DNA of 64,000 bases from Denitratimonas sp037478135 (lineage in GTDB: Bacteria > Pseudomonadota > Gammaproteobacteria > Xanthomonadales > Xanthomonadaceae). A program made the translations under genes and the position numbers. The DNA is taken from assembly GCF_037478135.1 (NCBI RefSeq), contig NZ_JBBHDV010000007.1, forward strand, positions 114,531-178,530. The letters are read 5' to 3'. This document shows positions 16,597 to 25,453 of the stretch, piece after piece (within the stretch, counting starts at the first letter, position 1; every line of letters begins with the position of its first letter). Below the pieces are notes generated by a model. The model was not told the DNA's origin, made no database searches, and was given only the letters and a program-made list of their open reading frames with translations.

Positions 16597-16853
16597 TCAT
16601 TCAGCCAGCACGAACCACAGCAGGCAGCCGGCCTGCACCCCCATCCACAACCAGGCCGCGAACGTCAGCTCAAACCGGCGCCGCGCCGAATGCTGCGGTT
16701 GGCGTGCGAACCACAGTGCGCCATTGGCCAGCAGCAACGAGATCCCCAGCGTGACGATGCGCGCGGCGACAGCCAACCCAGCCACGGCACCGTGGCCACC
16801 GCCGCCGCGTACAACACCAGCACCAGCGACGTCATGATGATTCCCGGCCACAT
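16597..16853 (-). pseudogene. Small hydrophobic membrane protein, frameshifted
   Basis: A good ribosome-binding site (GGGAGG, 9 bp before ATG 16853-16851) opens a hydrophobic frame MWPGIIMTSLVLVLYAAAVA... that turns into arginine-rich nonsense after about residue 28. From about 16775 the neighbouring frame carries the natural continuation (LAVAARIVTLGISLLLANGALWF... ending GCLLWFVLAE at 16597). A single-base loss within GGGTTGG near 16777 would explain it. Joined, the product would be about 85 residues with three hydrophobic helices. Family unknown. It may be a real frameshift mutation or a sequencing error. Confidence 0.6.
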
Positions 16854-17020
16854 GCCGCCTTTCCTCCCGCCGCGCTACGACGTCAAGTACGATGACGAAA
16901 GAGCATGCCCGCTCATCCATGCAGCGGCCAGCCGGGCCTGCGTCGCCGCGCCAACCCGTGCGGAACATCACGAAACCGCGCCGCACCGGCTAGACTGCGC
17001 GCTCTCCGGAGCCTGCCGCC

Positions 17021-18640
17021 ATGCCCGATTCCCCTTCCGCACCGCTGCCGCGCGGCCACCTCTGGCTCGGCGCGGCGATCCTCGTACTGACGCTGCTGGC
17101 GTCGTTGTGGTTCGTGCAGTTCGTCGGCCATCTCGGCCAGCGGCTGGAACACGACCGCGTGCTGGCACTGGCGCGCACCGTCACCGCCACGCTGGATTCG
17201 GAACCCGTCGCCGCCCTGCACGGTGACGACAGCGACATCGGCAGCGCCAGCTTCGATGCGGTACGCGGCCAACTGCGCCGCGCGCGCGATGTGAATCCGG
17301 ATTTCCGTTTCGTCTATCTGATGCGGCCGGCAACTGCGGATCCGCAGAAGATGCTGTTCCTGGCCGATGCCGAAGCCCCCGAATCGCCGGACTATTCAGC
17401 CCCCGGCGATGTCTATGACGGCCCCTCCGACGATCTGTTCCAGGTCTGGCACAGCGGCCGGCCGCTGGTACAGCCGGTGCACACCGACAACTGGGGCCAA
17501 TGGATCACCGCGATCGCACCGGTGCATACTGCCGACGGCGGCATCGTGGCGATCCTGGGCATGGACATCCGCGCCGACTCCTGGAACGCGACGCTGGCCC
17601 GCTACCGCCTGTTCGCGATCGCCATCGCCGGACTGGTGCTGCTGCTGGAACTGCTGTTCCTGCTCGGCCTGCACCAGCAGAAGAAGGCAGGCCGCCGGCT
17701 CGCATCGCTGAACCGGACGCTGGCGACCCAGCTGGAGCAATTGCAGCGCGCCCAGGCCGGGCTGCGTCTGGCCGATGCGGTGGTACGCCACACCGGCGAA
17801 GCCATCGTGGTGGTGGATCCGGAACTGCGCGTGCAGCGCGCCAATCCCGGCTTCACCCGCATCACCGGCTTTGCCGCCGAGGCGGTGCAGGGCCGGGTAT
17901 TGCCGCTGTTCGGGCATGACGATGGCGACACCCTGCAACAGATCCACAGCCGCATGCAGCTCGCCAGCCATTGGGACGGCACGCTCTGGGCGCGCCGCGC
18001 CAACGGTGAAGGCTTTCCTATGGAGGTCAGCATCGATCTGATCTCCGATGAGCAGGCCAACGCGCGCCAGCACGTCATGGTGTTCCGTGATGTCACGGTG
18101 CAGAAGCGCCTGGAAGACCGCCTGCGCGAGCTTTCCGCCACCGACGGGTTGACCCTGGTCGCCAACCGTCGCCACTTCGACGAGGCGCTGGAACAGGCCT
18201 GGCGCGACGCCACCCGCAGCGCCGAGCCGGTTTCGCTGCTGATGATCGACATCGACCACTTCAAACCCTACAACGACCTCTACGGTCACCCGGCCGGCGA
18301 CCGCTGTCTGCAACAGGTTGCCGGCGAACTGGCCACAGCGGTGGCCGACCATCCGGGTGCGCTGGTGGCACGCTATGGCGGCGAGGAATTCGCCGTGATC
18401 CTGCCGCATATGGACGAAACCGCCGCCACCGCCGTGGCCGAATCACTGCGCCAGCGCATCCACGCGCTGGACATCGCGCATCGCGGCAATCCGGATGCCG
18501 GGCGCATCACCATCAGCATCGGCATCTCCAGCCGCACGCCGCCGCAGACCACGGATTTCGAGGACCTGATGCGCAGCGCCGACCAGGCGCTCTACCGCGC
18601 CAAGCGCACCGGCCGCAACGCGGTGGCCGCCGCCGGCTGA
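17021..18640 (+). CDS. Membrane PAS-GGDEF diguanylate cyclase
   Basis: 539 residues. A first transmembrane helix (about 14-35), a periplasmic sensor region (about 36-195, Cache-like with YLMRP and WITAIAPV stretches), a second helix (about 197-220), a coiled coil, a PAS domain (about 245-360) and a C-terminal GGDEF domain. The signature RYGGEEF is at 451-457, so cyclic-di-GMP synthesis is expected. The inhibitory RxxD site that should precede it reads HPGA, so product feedback is probably absent. GGAG lies about 9 bp before the ATG at 17021. No EAL domain is present. Confidence 0.9.
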   Translation: MPDSPSAPLPRGHLWLGAAILVLTLLASLWFVQFVGHLGQRLEHDRVLALARTVTATLDSEPVAALHGDDSDIGSASFDAVRGQLRRARDVNPDFRFVYLMRPATADPQKMLFLADAEAPESPDYSAPGDVYDGPSDDLFQVWHSGRPLVQPVHTDNWGQWITAIAPVHTADGGIVAILGMDIRADSWNATLARYRLFAIAIAGLVLLLELLFLLGLHQQKKAGRRLASLNRTLATQLEQLQRAQAGLRLADAVVRHTGEAIVVVDPELRVQRANPGFTRITGFAAEAVQGRVLPLFGHDDGDTLQQIHSRMQLASHWDGTLWARRANGEGFPMEVSIDLISDEQANARQHVMVFRDVTVQKRLEDRLRELSATDGLTLVANRRHFDEALEQAWRDATRSAEPVSLLMIDIDHFKPYNDLYGHPAGDRCLQQVAGELATAVADHPGALVARYGGEEFAVILPHMDETAATAVAESLRQRIHALDIAHRGNPDAGRITISIGISSRTPPQTTDFEDLMRSADQALYRAKRTGRNAVAAAG

Positions 18641-18702
18641 AGCCGCACCCACCGCAGCGGCGGACGTCCTACCATGTGTGCATCTCCTTCAGGACGACCG
18701 CC

Positions 18703-19821
18703 ATGTCGCAGCGCGCATGGGTGGCTGCGGCCATCCACAAGATCGAAGCCGATTTCAACCGCTCCGCCGATACCCATCTGATCCCGCTGGCACTGGCCGG
18801 CTATCCGGGCATCGAGGTCTACTTCAAGGACGAATCCAGCCACCCGACCGGCAGCCTCAAGCACCGCCTGGCGCGCTCGCTGTTCCTGTATGCACTGGCG
18901 AACGGCTGGCTGCGCGAGGGCAGCCCGGTGATCGAGGCGTCGAGCGGCTCCACCGCCGTTTCCGAAGCGTATTTCGCGCGCCTGCTGGGGCTGCCGTTCC
19001 TGGCGGTGATCCCATCGTGTACCTCGCCGGACAAGATCGCCGCGATCGAATTCCAGGGCGGGCGCTGCCACCTGGTCGACGACCCGGCCGCGATCAATGC
19101 CGAATCTGCCCGCCTGGCGCGCGAAAGCGGCGGCCATTTCATGGATCAGTTCACCTATGCCGAGCGTGCCACCGACTGGCGCGCCAACAACAACATCGCC
19201 GAATCGATCTTCAAGCAGATGGCGCAGGAACCACATCCTGTGCCCGACTGGATCGTGTGCAGCCCCGGCACCGGCGGCACCAGCGCCACACTTGGGCGCT
19301 ATGTGCGCTACCGCGAGCACCCGAGCCGCATCCTGTGCGTGGACCCGGAGCACTCGGTGTTCTTCGACTACTACCGCGACGCGCTCGCCGGCGTGGCCGA
19401 TGGCAGCCGCACCCACCATTGCGGCTCGCGCATCGAAGGCATCGGCCGGCCACGGGTGGAACCCAGCTTCATTCCGCAGTGCGTGGACGCAATGGCGAAG
19501 ATTCCCGATGACTTGAGCCTTGCTGCAATGCGCCATGTCAGCGCCCGCCTCGGCCGCCGCGTGGGTGGTTCCACCGGCACCAATTTCGTCGGCGTGCTGC
19601 TCGCCGCGCAGGCGATGCAGGCGCAAGGCCGCGAAGGCTCGATCGTCACGATCCTGTGCGACAGCGGCGAACGCTACGCGCACAGCTACTACAGCCCGGA
19701 GTGGTACCGCAGCCGCGGCATCGACACGGAAGCCAGCGACGCACGCATCCAGGAACGGGTGGAAGGCCGCGGCGCGGCGCTGGAAGTGCCGGTGGCCGGA
19801 GATATGACCGGCTGCGCCTGA
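18703..19821 (+). CDS. PLP-dependent cysteine synthase/desulfhydrase family protein
   Basis: 372 residues from the ATG at 18703, which has AGGA 8 bp upstream; an in-frame start 9 codons earlier lacks a site. It is a fold-type II PLP enzyme: the Schiff-base lysine is in PTGSLKHR, the substrate loop in EASSGSTAVSEA, and the phosphate-binding glycines in SPGTGGTSATLG. The SLKHR variant and overall length resemble the Cds1-type L-cysteine desulfhydrases more than CysK. It probably acts on cysteine or a related amino acid; exact substrate unknown. Confidence 0.8.
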   Translation: MSQRAWVAAAIHKIEADFNRSADTHLIPLALAGYPGIEVYFKDESSHPTGSLKHRLARSLFLYALANGWLREGSPVIEASSGSTAVSEAYFARLLGLPFLAVIPSCTSPDKIAAIEFQGGRCHLVDDPAAINAESARLARESGGHFMDQFTYAERATDWRANNNIAESIFKQMAQEPHPVPDWIVCSPGTGGTSATLGRYVRYREHPSRILCVDPEHSVFFDYYRDALAGVADGSRTHHCGSRIEGIGRPRVEPSFIPQCVDAMAKIPDDLSLAAMRHVSARLGRRVGGSTGTNFVGVLLAAQAMQAQGREGSIVTILCDSGERYAHSYYSPEWYRSRGIDTEASDARIQERVEGRGAALEVPVAGDMTGCA

Positions 19822-20161
19822 GCGGCACCGGCAACTCGCACGATTCCCGAGCCGAATCCGGTACAAGCGGGCCTGCCCGCGATCTGATCGCCGGCTCCCA
19901 CCAAGAGGTTTCATCGCGGCCAAGGCCGCTCCCGCGCGCGTCCTGACGCCATCCATCCGCACCGTTTCTTTTCCCTGCCTGAGGCCGTGCTGCAAGGCAG
20001 CATCGCGCTGTGTCCTACGACCAAAGTCGTTCTACCAAGGTCGTCTGTGATCGGGTTTTCATGCTCCGTACATTCCGGCACACACCATCCAGAACTGCGT
20101 GTCCGCCGGGGTGGACGCGGACACCGATCCAGAAACAGGGAATTTCCGAGGGAGACAGGCA
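19822..20161. other. Upstream region of the yjcH-actP operon
   Basis: 340 bp with no supported gene. It contains the CGACCAAAG motif and a second half-site (20016-20044), which recur upstream of the porin and acs genes. No clear sigma-70 promoter was picked out. Confidence 0.5.
20016..20044 (+). promoter_or_regulatory. Candidate acetate-regulon operator upstream of yjcH-actP
   Basis: TACGACCAAAGTCGT (20016-20030, partly palindromic) is followed by TACCAAGGTCGT (20033-20044). A near-identical core occurs on the minus strand before the DcaP-like porin gene (TCGACCAAAGACGA) and on the plus strand before acs (TCGACCAAGGTC). It ends 118 bp before the yjcH start. In many gammaproteobacteria acs and actP are co-controlled by the CrbS/CrbR two-component system; that CrbR binds this motif is a guess. 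Confidence 0.5.
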
Positions 20162-20479
20162 ATGGGTTCTCGAACCGATGATGTGACAGCACGGGTGCTG
20201 GCCAACCCGAAATATCACCAGCTGGTGCGCAAGCGCAATGCGATCAGTCTGATGTTCTTCGCGGTGATGCTGGTGGTCTACGCCGGGTTCATCCTGACCC
20301 TGGCCTTCGTGCCGGAGTTGTTTGCACGGCCGATCGGCGCCGGCTTCACGACCAGTATCGGAGTGCTGACCGCAACCCTGGTGGCGGTCAGTGCGGTGGT
20401 GATGATCGCGGCCTATGTGCAGGTCTCCAACAAGGTGTTCGATCCGCTGATCCGCGCCATCGTGGAGGACGCGACATGA
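20162..20479 (+). CDS. yjcH: DUF485 membrane protein, ActP partner
   Basis: 105 residues with two transmembrane helices (about 27-50 and 63-86), matching YjcH (DUF485), which is encoded before actP in most proteobacteria. Its stop overlaps the actP ATG by four bases (ATGA at 20476-20479), so the two are translationally coupled. Its exact role in acetate uptake is not settled. Confidence 0.93.
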   Translation: MGSRTDDVTARVLANPKYHQLVRKRNAISLMFFAVMLVVYAGFILTLAFVPELFARPIGAGFTTSIGVLTATLVAVSAVVMIAAYVQVSNKVFDPLIRAIVEDAT

Positions 20480-22146
20480 TCCGCGCCCTGCTTTTCCTGA
20501 CCATGCTGGGCCTGCTGCCGGGCGTCGCGCTGGCGCAAGGCAATGGTGAAGCCCAGGCCAACACGCCGGCCATCGTGATGTTCCTGGTGTTCATCGCCGC
20601 CACCATGGGCATCACCTGGTGGGCCGCGCGGCGCACCAAGACCACGGCCGATTTCTACACCGCCGGCGGTGGCATCACCGGCTTCCAGAACGGTCTGGCG
20701 ATTGCCGGCGATTACCTGTCGGCGGCGTCGTTCCTGGGCATTGCCGGTATGGTCTACGTCAGCGGCTTCGACGGCATGATCTATGCCATCGGCTTCCTGT
20801 TCGGCTGGCCGGTGGTGATGTTCCTGATCGCCGAGCGGCTGCGCAACCTGGGCCGTTACAACTTCGCCGACGTGACCTCGTTCCGCCTCGGGCAGACGAA
20901 GATGCGGGTGCTGGCGGCCAGCGCCTCGCTGTTGATCATCGCGCTGTACCTGATCGCGCAGATGGTCGGCGCCGGCAAGCTGATCGTGTTGCTGTTCGGC
21001 ATCAAGTACAACCTGGCGGTGGTCATCGTCGGGGCGCTGATGATCGTCTACGTGGCCTTCGGCGGCATGACCGCGACCACCTGGGTGCAGATCATCAAGG
21101 CGGTGCTGATGCTGTTCGGTGCGACGCTGCTCGCCGGGCTGGTGCTGGCCGGGTTCAACTTCAATCCGGATGTAATGCTGGCCGAAGCGGTAAAGATCCA
21201 CCCGACCGGCAACGCGATCATGGCGCCCGGGGCGCAGGTCAGCTCGAATCCGCTCAACGCGCTTTCGCTGGGCCTGGCACTGGCTTTCGGTACCGCCGGC
21301 CTGCCACACATCCTGATGCGTTTCTTCACCGTGGCCAATGCCAACGAGGCGCGCAAATCGGTGATCTACGCCAGCACCTTCATCGGCTATTTCTACCTGC
21401 TGACCTTCATCATCGGCTTCGGCGCGATCGCGATCCTGTACAAGCATCCGGAGTACTTCACCACCAGCGCCAACGGCGAGATCGACATCATCAACAGCCT
21501 GATTGGCGGCACCAACATGGTCGCGGTGCACCTGTCCAACGCGGTTGGCGGCAGCCTGCTGCTGGGCTTCCTGGCCGCAGTGACCTTCGCCACCATCGTG
21601 GCGGTGGTGGCCGGGCTGGCGCTGGCCGGTGCAGCGGCGATCTCGCATGACCTGTACGCCAATGTGTTCGCCCGTGGCCGGGCCACCGAGAAGCAGCAGA
21701 TGCGGATTTCGCGTATCGCCACGGTGAGCCTGGGCATCATCGCGATCCTGCTTGGCATCGTGTTCGAGAACCAGAACGTGGCCTTCATGGTGGGCCTGGC
21801 CTTCGCCATCGCGGCCAGCTCCAACTTCCCGGTGCTGTTGCTGTCGATCGCCTGGCGCGGCTGCACCACGCGCGGTGCCACGATTGGCGGATTCATCGGT
21901 CTGGCGACCGCCACGCTGTGGGTGGTGCTGAGCAAGACGGTGTGGGTGGATGTGTTCGGCTTCGCCGAGCCGATCACGCCGTTCCCGAATCCGGGCATCA
22001 TCTCCATTCCGCTGGCCTTCGTCGCGATCTGGCTGTTCTCGATCACCGACAAGAGCGCGGCATCGGTCAATGAACGTGCCGCCTTCGATGCACTGACGGT
22101 ACGCAGCCAGACCGGCATCGGCGCCACCGCCGCCAGCGACCACTGA
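20476..22146 (+). CDS. actP: Cation/acetate symporter
   Basis: 556 residues, a sodium:solute symporter (SSS) family protein. It has an N-terminal cleavable-looking signal (MIRALLFLTMLGLLPGVALAQ) and thirteen or so transmembrane helices. The WWAARRTKTTADFYTAGGGITGFQNGLAIAGDYLSAASFLG block is diagnostic for ActP. It brings acetate and other short monocarboxylates into the cell, where Acs (encoded 3.3 kb away) activates them. It is followed 67 bp later by a universal stress gene. Confidence 0.95.
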   Translation: MIRALLFLTMLGLLPGVALAQGNGEAQANTPAIVMFLVFIAATMGITWWAARRTKTTADFYTAGGGITGFQNGLAIAGDYLSAASFLGIAGMVYVSGFDGMIYAIGFLFGWPVVMFLIAERLRNLGRYNFADVTSFRLGQTKMRVLAASASLLIIALYLIAQMVGAGKLIVLLFGIKYNLAVVIVGALMIVYVAFGGMTATTWVQIIKAVLMLFGATLLAGLVLAGFNFNPDVMLAEAVKIHPTGNAIMAPGAQVSSNPLNALSLGLALAFGTAGLPHILMRFFTVANANEARKSVIYASTFIGYFYLLTFIIGFGAIAILYKHPEYFTTSANGEIDIINSLIGGTNMVAVHLSNAVGGSLLLGFLAAVTFATIVAVVAGLALAGAAAISHDLYANVFARGRATEKQQMRISRIATVSLGIIAILLGIVFENQNVAFMVGLAFAIAASSNFPVLLLSIAWRGCTTRGATIGGFIGLATATLWVVLSKTVWVDVFGFAEPITPFPNPGIISIPLAFVAIWLFSITDKSAASVNERAAFDALTVRSQTGIGATAASDH

Positions 22147-22213
22147 TCCTCGGCGCCACCGGGCCGCCTCGCACGCGGTCCGGTCCGGCGCCAGACGCAA
22201 CAGGAGTGAAGTC

Positions 22214-22657
22214 ATGTACACGCAGATACTGATCGCCACCGATGGCTCCGAACTGGCCGACAAGGGCCTGGAGCAGGGCCTGCAACTGGCCCGCGCCACC
22301 GGTGCCAAGGCCACCATCGTCACCGCCAGCGAGCCCTGGCAGGCGGTCGACGCCGGCCAGGTGTGGGGCGGCTCGGCCGCGCTGCTGGAGGAATACCGCA
22401 CCCACGCACGTGAAACGTCCGAGAAGATCCTCGCCGCCGCCGCGCACCGCGCCACCGAGCTGGGCGTGAGCCACCAGACCCGTTACGTGAAGGACAGCTA
22501 CGCCGCCGAAGCCATCCTGGAGGCGGCCAAGTCCATCGGCGCCGACCTGATCGTGATGGCCACGCACGGCCGTCGTGGCCTGAACCGGCTGCTGCTCGGC
22601 AGCCAGGCCAACGCGGTGATCACGCACAGCACGATCCCGGTGCTGGTGGTGCGCTGA
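22214..22657 (+). CDS. Universal stress protein, UspA family
   Basis: 147 residues with the Usp fold: N-terminal ILIATDGSELADKGLEQGL and C-terminal ATP-binding glycine motif MATHGRRGLNRLLLGSQANAV (G-2x-G-9x-G-S type). This subtype binds ATP. It has an AGGAG ribosome-binding site and lies 67 bp after actP with a terminator behind it, so it probably belongs to the acetate operon. Confidence 0.92.
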   Translation: MYTQILIATDGSELADKGLEQGLQLARATGAKATIVTASEPWQAVDAGQVWGGSAALLEEYRTHARETSEKILAAAAHRATELGVSHQTRYVKDSYAAEAILEAAKSIGADLIVMATHGRRGLNRLLLGSQANAVITHSTIPVLVVR

Positions 22658-22778
22658 CGCGGCGCTCCGCCGGCCTTCCCTGCAAAAGACCGGTGGCGAC
22701 CTGATCGCCACCGGCCACGGCGCGGGCATGCAACGTGCCTGCTGCGGCAGGACGCCGGCCCTTCATCCGGCCTTTCCG

Positions 22779-22806
22779 ATCCCGCGAATGCATCGCGGGA
22801 TTTTTT
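22779..22806 (+). terminator. Rho-independent terminator after the usp gene
   Basis: A 9-bp perfect stem, ATCCCGCGA (22779-22787) with TCGCGGGAT (22793-22801), a 5-nt loop and six T residues (22801-22806). It ends the yjcH-actP-usp transcript and lies inside the longer open frame that leads into the MarR gene, ruling out starts upstream of it. Confidence 0.93.
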
Positions 22807-22818
22807 CCGCCTGCGCCG

Positions 22819-23196
22819 GTGTTTGCGCTAGTGCGGCAGCTCGACCGTCATCGCCACCAGACGCGACACCAGCGGGTACTGATGCACGCCGGCAGGCATC
22901 CCGGCATCACCCAGCGCGAGCTGGTCGAACACAGCCACGCCGACAAGGCGCAGATCGCGCGCCTGCTGGCGCAGTTGCAGCAGCAAGGCTGGCTCACGCG
23001 GCGCCCGGACCCGGACGATGGACGGGTCCGACGCCTGCATCTGAGTACAAGCGGGCGGCGGCTGTTCGCACAGTTGCAGGCATTGCAGGACGGCATTGCT
23101 TCCACCCTGCTGCGTGAAGTTCCAGCGGCGCAGCAACACCAGCTGCTGGCGCTGCTTCAGAGCGCGCGCGACAGCATCAGCGACGACCTGGAATGA
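22819..23196 (+). CDS. MarR-like winged-helix regulator, short N-terminus
   Basis: About 125 residues if translation starts at GTG 22819, just after the terminator. The wHTH is clear: PGITQRELVEHSHADKAQIARLLAQLQQQGWLTRR followed by the wing PDPDDGRVRRLHLSTSGRR and a C-terminal dimerisation helix. The first dimerisation helix that MarR proteins have before the wHTH is largely missing, so the gene is either a short variant or 5'-truncated. No ribosome-binding site is visible. Target genes are unknown; actP-usp is the nearest operon. Confidence 0.65.
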   Translation: MFALVRQLDRHRHQTRHQRVLMHAGRHPGITQRELVEHSHADKAQIARLLAQLQQQGWLTRRPDPDDGRVRRLHLSTSGRRLFAQLQALQDGIASTLLREVPAAQQHQLLALLQSARDSISDDLE

Positions 23197-23412
23197 ATCA
23201 CCCGGCGTGGGCTGTCGACGGCCCGTGCCAATTGCCGCCCACATCGAGCAGCGTCGGTTGAGGGCGGCGAATCCTTCGGAACCGGCATTGATCTATGACG
23301 ACGCACAGCGAACAAGTCAGGGCGAGCAACTGCTGCCTTACGCCCGGCAGCGGGCAAGACGAAACCCTGCGGGAATAAGGCTGCGTTTCCTTCTTCGTTT
23401 TTCGCAATAGCG

Positions 23413-23436
23413 CTTGCCCCGGATAACCGGGGCAAG
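23413..23436. terminator. Stable hairpin downstream of the porin gene
   Basis: A 10-bp perfect stem, CTTGCCCCGG (23413-23422) with CCGGGGCAAG (23427-23436), and an ATAA loop, 26 bp past the stop of the minus-strand porin gene. There is no T-run, so it may act as an mRNA 3' stabiliser or weak terminator. Confidence 0.6.
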
Positions 23437-23461
23437 GATCAGGCCGCAGCAAGACAGACCG

Positions 23462-24814
23462 TCAGAAGCTGTACTTGGTGGTGAACTGCAGGCGCGAGAT
23501 GTCGCCGTCGGCGCCGCTTTCCAGCTCGCGCTTGCCGTACATCAGCTCGGCGCCGACATCGATCTTCGGCAGCGGTGAATAGAACAGGTTGGCGCGCAGG
23601 CTCTGCACCGATTTGGTCACGCCCAGGCCGGTGAGCGCGGCCTCGTTGTCGTAATCGCTGCGGGCGTAGACCAGATTGCTGCGCAGCTTCGGGCTGAAGG
23701 CATGACGCCAGCCGATATAGCCGGCCACCGCGCCCATCGCCTCCAGATCGCCATCGGCATCCAGCATCGCGTCAGCATGCACGCCCAGGCCGATATAGCG
23801 GCTGATGCCGTCACCGACGGTGAACTGGTAACGCAGATCATCGTTGGCGCCCATCACCCATTTGCCGCCCAGGGTCAGGCCGCCGCCGAGCTGGCTGTCG
23901 TCGACACCGGTGCGGTCCAGCCGCAGCTGGCGCAGGATCGCACCCACGCCGAACGTACCCCAGTCGCCCTTCCAGCCGTAACGCATCGTCAGGTCGGGCA
24001 AGGCGCCGCGATCAGACGCGGTGGTCGCGCCGCCACCGAACGGCACATAGGTGGTTTCCGGGTTTTCCAGCGCCACGCTGAAAGCACCGTTGGTGTAGCG
24101 CAGCTGGGTCTGGCGCACGAACAGCAGGCCATCGGTCGGGCCGATGAAATCCACCGTTTCCGGCAAGGCCGAAGTGTCCATCAGGTTCGACCAGGTCTGT
24201 CCGGCGAGCCAGCCGTTCCAGTACATGTAGGCATGCCGCACCGTGGTGCCGTAGGTATTGGTGGCGGTCTGGTTGCCGAGCGAATTGCCGAAGAAATCCA
24301 CTTCGAAGAACGCGCCCAGCTTGTTGCCCGCCTCGGTCACGCTGTCCACGCCGATGTTGAAACGCGAGAACTTGGCGTGCGCATCGTAATCGGTGCCGGA
24401 AGGCGCGCCGCCGACCGGCGTCTGGCCGGGCAGATACAGCGAACGCCCGACCGCACCATCGGCGAATTGACCATCGCCGGTGCGGGTCAGCATGAAATCG
24501 GCCTTGATGAAACCGCCCAGCTTCACCGTGGTGCCCGGCAACGCCGCCGGCGTCAGCGTCAGGTTCTGGATCGGCGCCTTGCCCGGCGGTGGCGGCGAAG
24601 GCTGTTGCGCCTGCACCGTTTCCACCTCCGCAATGCGGCCTTCCTGTTGCTGCTGGTCGGCCAGCAGGCTGTTGACCAGCCTTTCCAGTTCGGCCACCCG
24701 CGCTTCCAGCGCCAGCTCACGCTCACTCTGCGCCACTGCCAGTTGCGGCGCACCGAACGCGGCCAACATGGCGGTGAACAAAGCCGTTCTTGCAATCCTT
24801 CCTGCCCCGCTCAT
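23462..24814 (-). CDS. DcaP-like trimeric outer-membrane porin
   Basis: 450 residues from the ATG at 24814, chosen because GGGAGG lies at the right distance. It has a signal peptide ending near AVAQ, a predicted coiled coil (ERELALEARVAELERLVNSLLADQ...), a Pro-rich linker, then a 16-strand-type porin barrel starting at VKLGGFIKADFMLT and ending in the outer-membrane C-terminal Phe (LQFTTKYSF). This layout matches the DcaP family, whose members import dicarboxylates or other small anions. It is divergent from acs and shares an upstream motif with it, which suggests a role in acetate or carboxylate entry. Confidence 0.87.
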   Translation of the reverse strand: MSGAGRIARTALFTAMLAAFGAPQLAVAQSERELALEARVAELERLVNSLLADQQQQEGRIAEVETVQAQQPSPPPPGKAPIQNLTLTPAALPGTTVKLGGFIKADFMLTRTGDGQFADGAVGRSLYLPGQTPVGGAPSGTDYDAHAKFSRFNIGVDSVTEAGNKLGAFFEVDFFGNSLGNQTATNTYGTTVRHAYMYWNGWLAGQTWSNLMDTSALPETVDFIGPTDGLLFVRQTQLRYTNGAFSVALENPETTYVPFGGGATTASDRGALPDLTMRYGWKGDWGTFGVGAILRQLRLDRTGVDDSQLGGGLTLGGKWVMGANDDLRYQFTVGDGISRYIGLGVHADAMLDADGDLEAMGAVAGYIGWRHAFSPKLRSNLVYARSDYDNEAALTGLGVTKSVQSLRANLFYSPLPKIDVGAELMYGKRELESGADGDISRLQFTTKYSF

Positions 24815-24880
24815 CTGCATACCCTCCCTCAAGAGTCAGCGTTGATCCCCGAGTCTGCGCGGCCCGCACCCCGTATGACC

Positions 24881-24896
24881 ATTCGTCTTTGGTCGA
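24881..24896 (-). promoter_or_regulatory. Candidate acetate-regulon operator upstream of the porin gene
   Basis: The minus strand reads TCGACCAAAGACGAAT, 67 bp before the porin start. It shares the CGACCAAAG core with the site before yjcH-actP. Confidence 0.5.
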
Positions 24897-25352
24897 TGTC
24901 GGCAACGGATGCCGTGAAGCCGTGCCTCACAACCCCTGCCGTCCGGGGTTGACGAAAGATCCATGCGCGATCGTCAGGCCGCCTGTTCGGGAAAATCACG
25001 AATAATCCGTCATTCCAATGACATCCGGCTTTTCAACAACCGAATGGCCGGCATCTGCGCCTCGATAAGATTGTTGAAAAACTCGACTCGCTGACGGAGT
25101 TTATCGAAATCTCGAATTGCTGATGGTGATCCTGGTCAGAAGCAGATCCAAACTGGTGTTTTTTCCCTGCGACAGGTCGCATCGTCGATGCGCAACCGCC
25201 CGACCACCCAACCACCAGCAGACACCACCAGCAGAAGTTGCCTCCGTTTCACCAATGACGCGCTGCTGCCTGCACCCGCAATGGCAGCACCTGATCCGCC
25301 ACGTGGAACCAGCGGTGCTGGCCCGTCCGGGCACACGGCACACCCGCGCGCA

Positions 25353-25373
25353 TCGACCAAGGTCTAGACGAAT
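25353..25373 (+). promoter_or_regulatory. Candidate acetate-regulon operator upstream of acs
   Basis: TCGACCAAGG (25353-25362) is followed by TCTAGACGAAT. The same first ten bases, with AAAG for AAGG, occur before the porin gene, and TACCAAGGTCG occurs before yjcH. It ends 80 bp before the acs start. Confidence 0.5.
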
Positions 25374-25453
25374 TTTTGTGCGCCAGGTGATAGAACAAGG
25401 GTGTACCGTCGGCATTGCCGCTTTTTCTTGGCGCTCAACTTACAGGTGTTCCC

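Larger units (their letters stand above)
24815..25453. other. Divergent control region between the porin gene and acs
   Basis: 639 bp without a supported gene. It holds CGACCAARG motifs near each end (24881-24896 for the porin, 25353-25373 for acs) and an inverted repeat in the middle (TTTTCAACAA at 25030-25039, TTGTTGAAAA at 25071-25080). The length is unusual for this compact genome. Confidence 0.55.
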
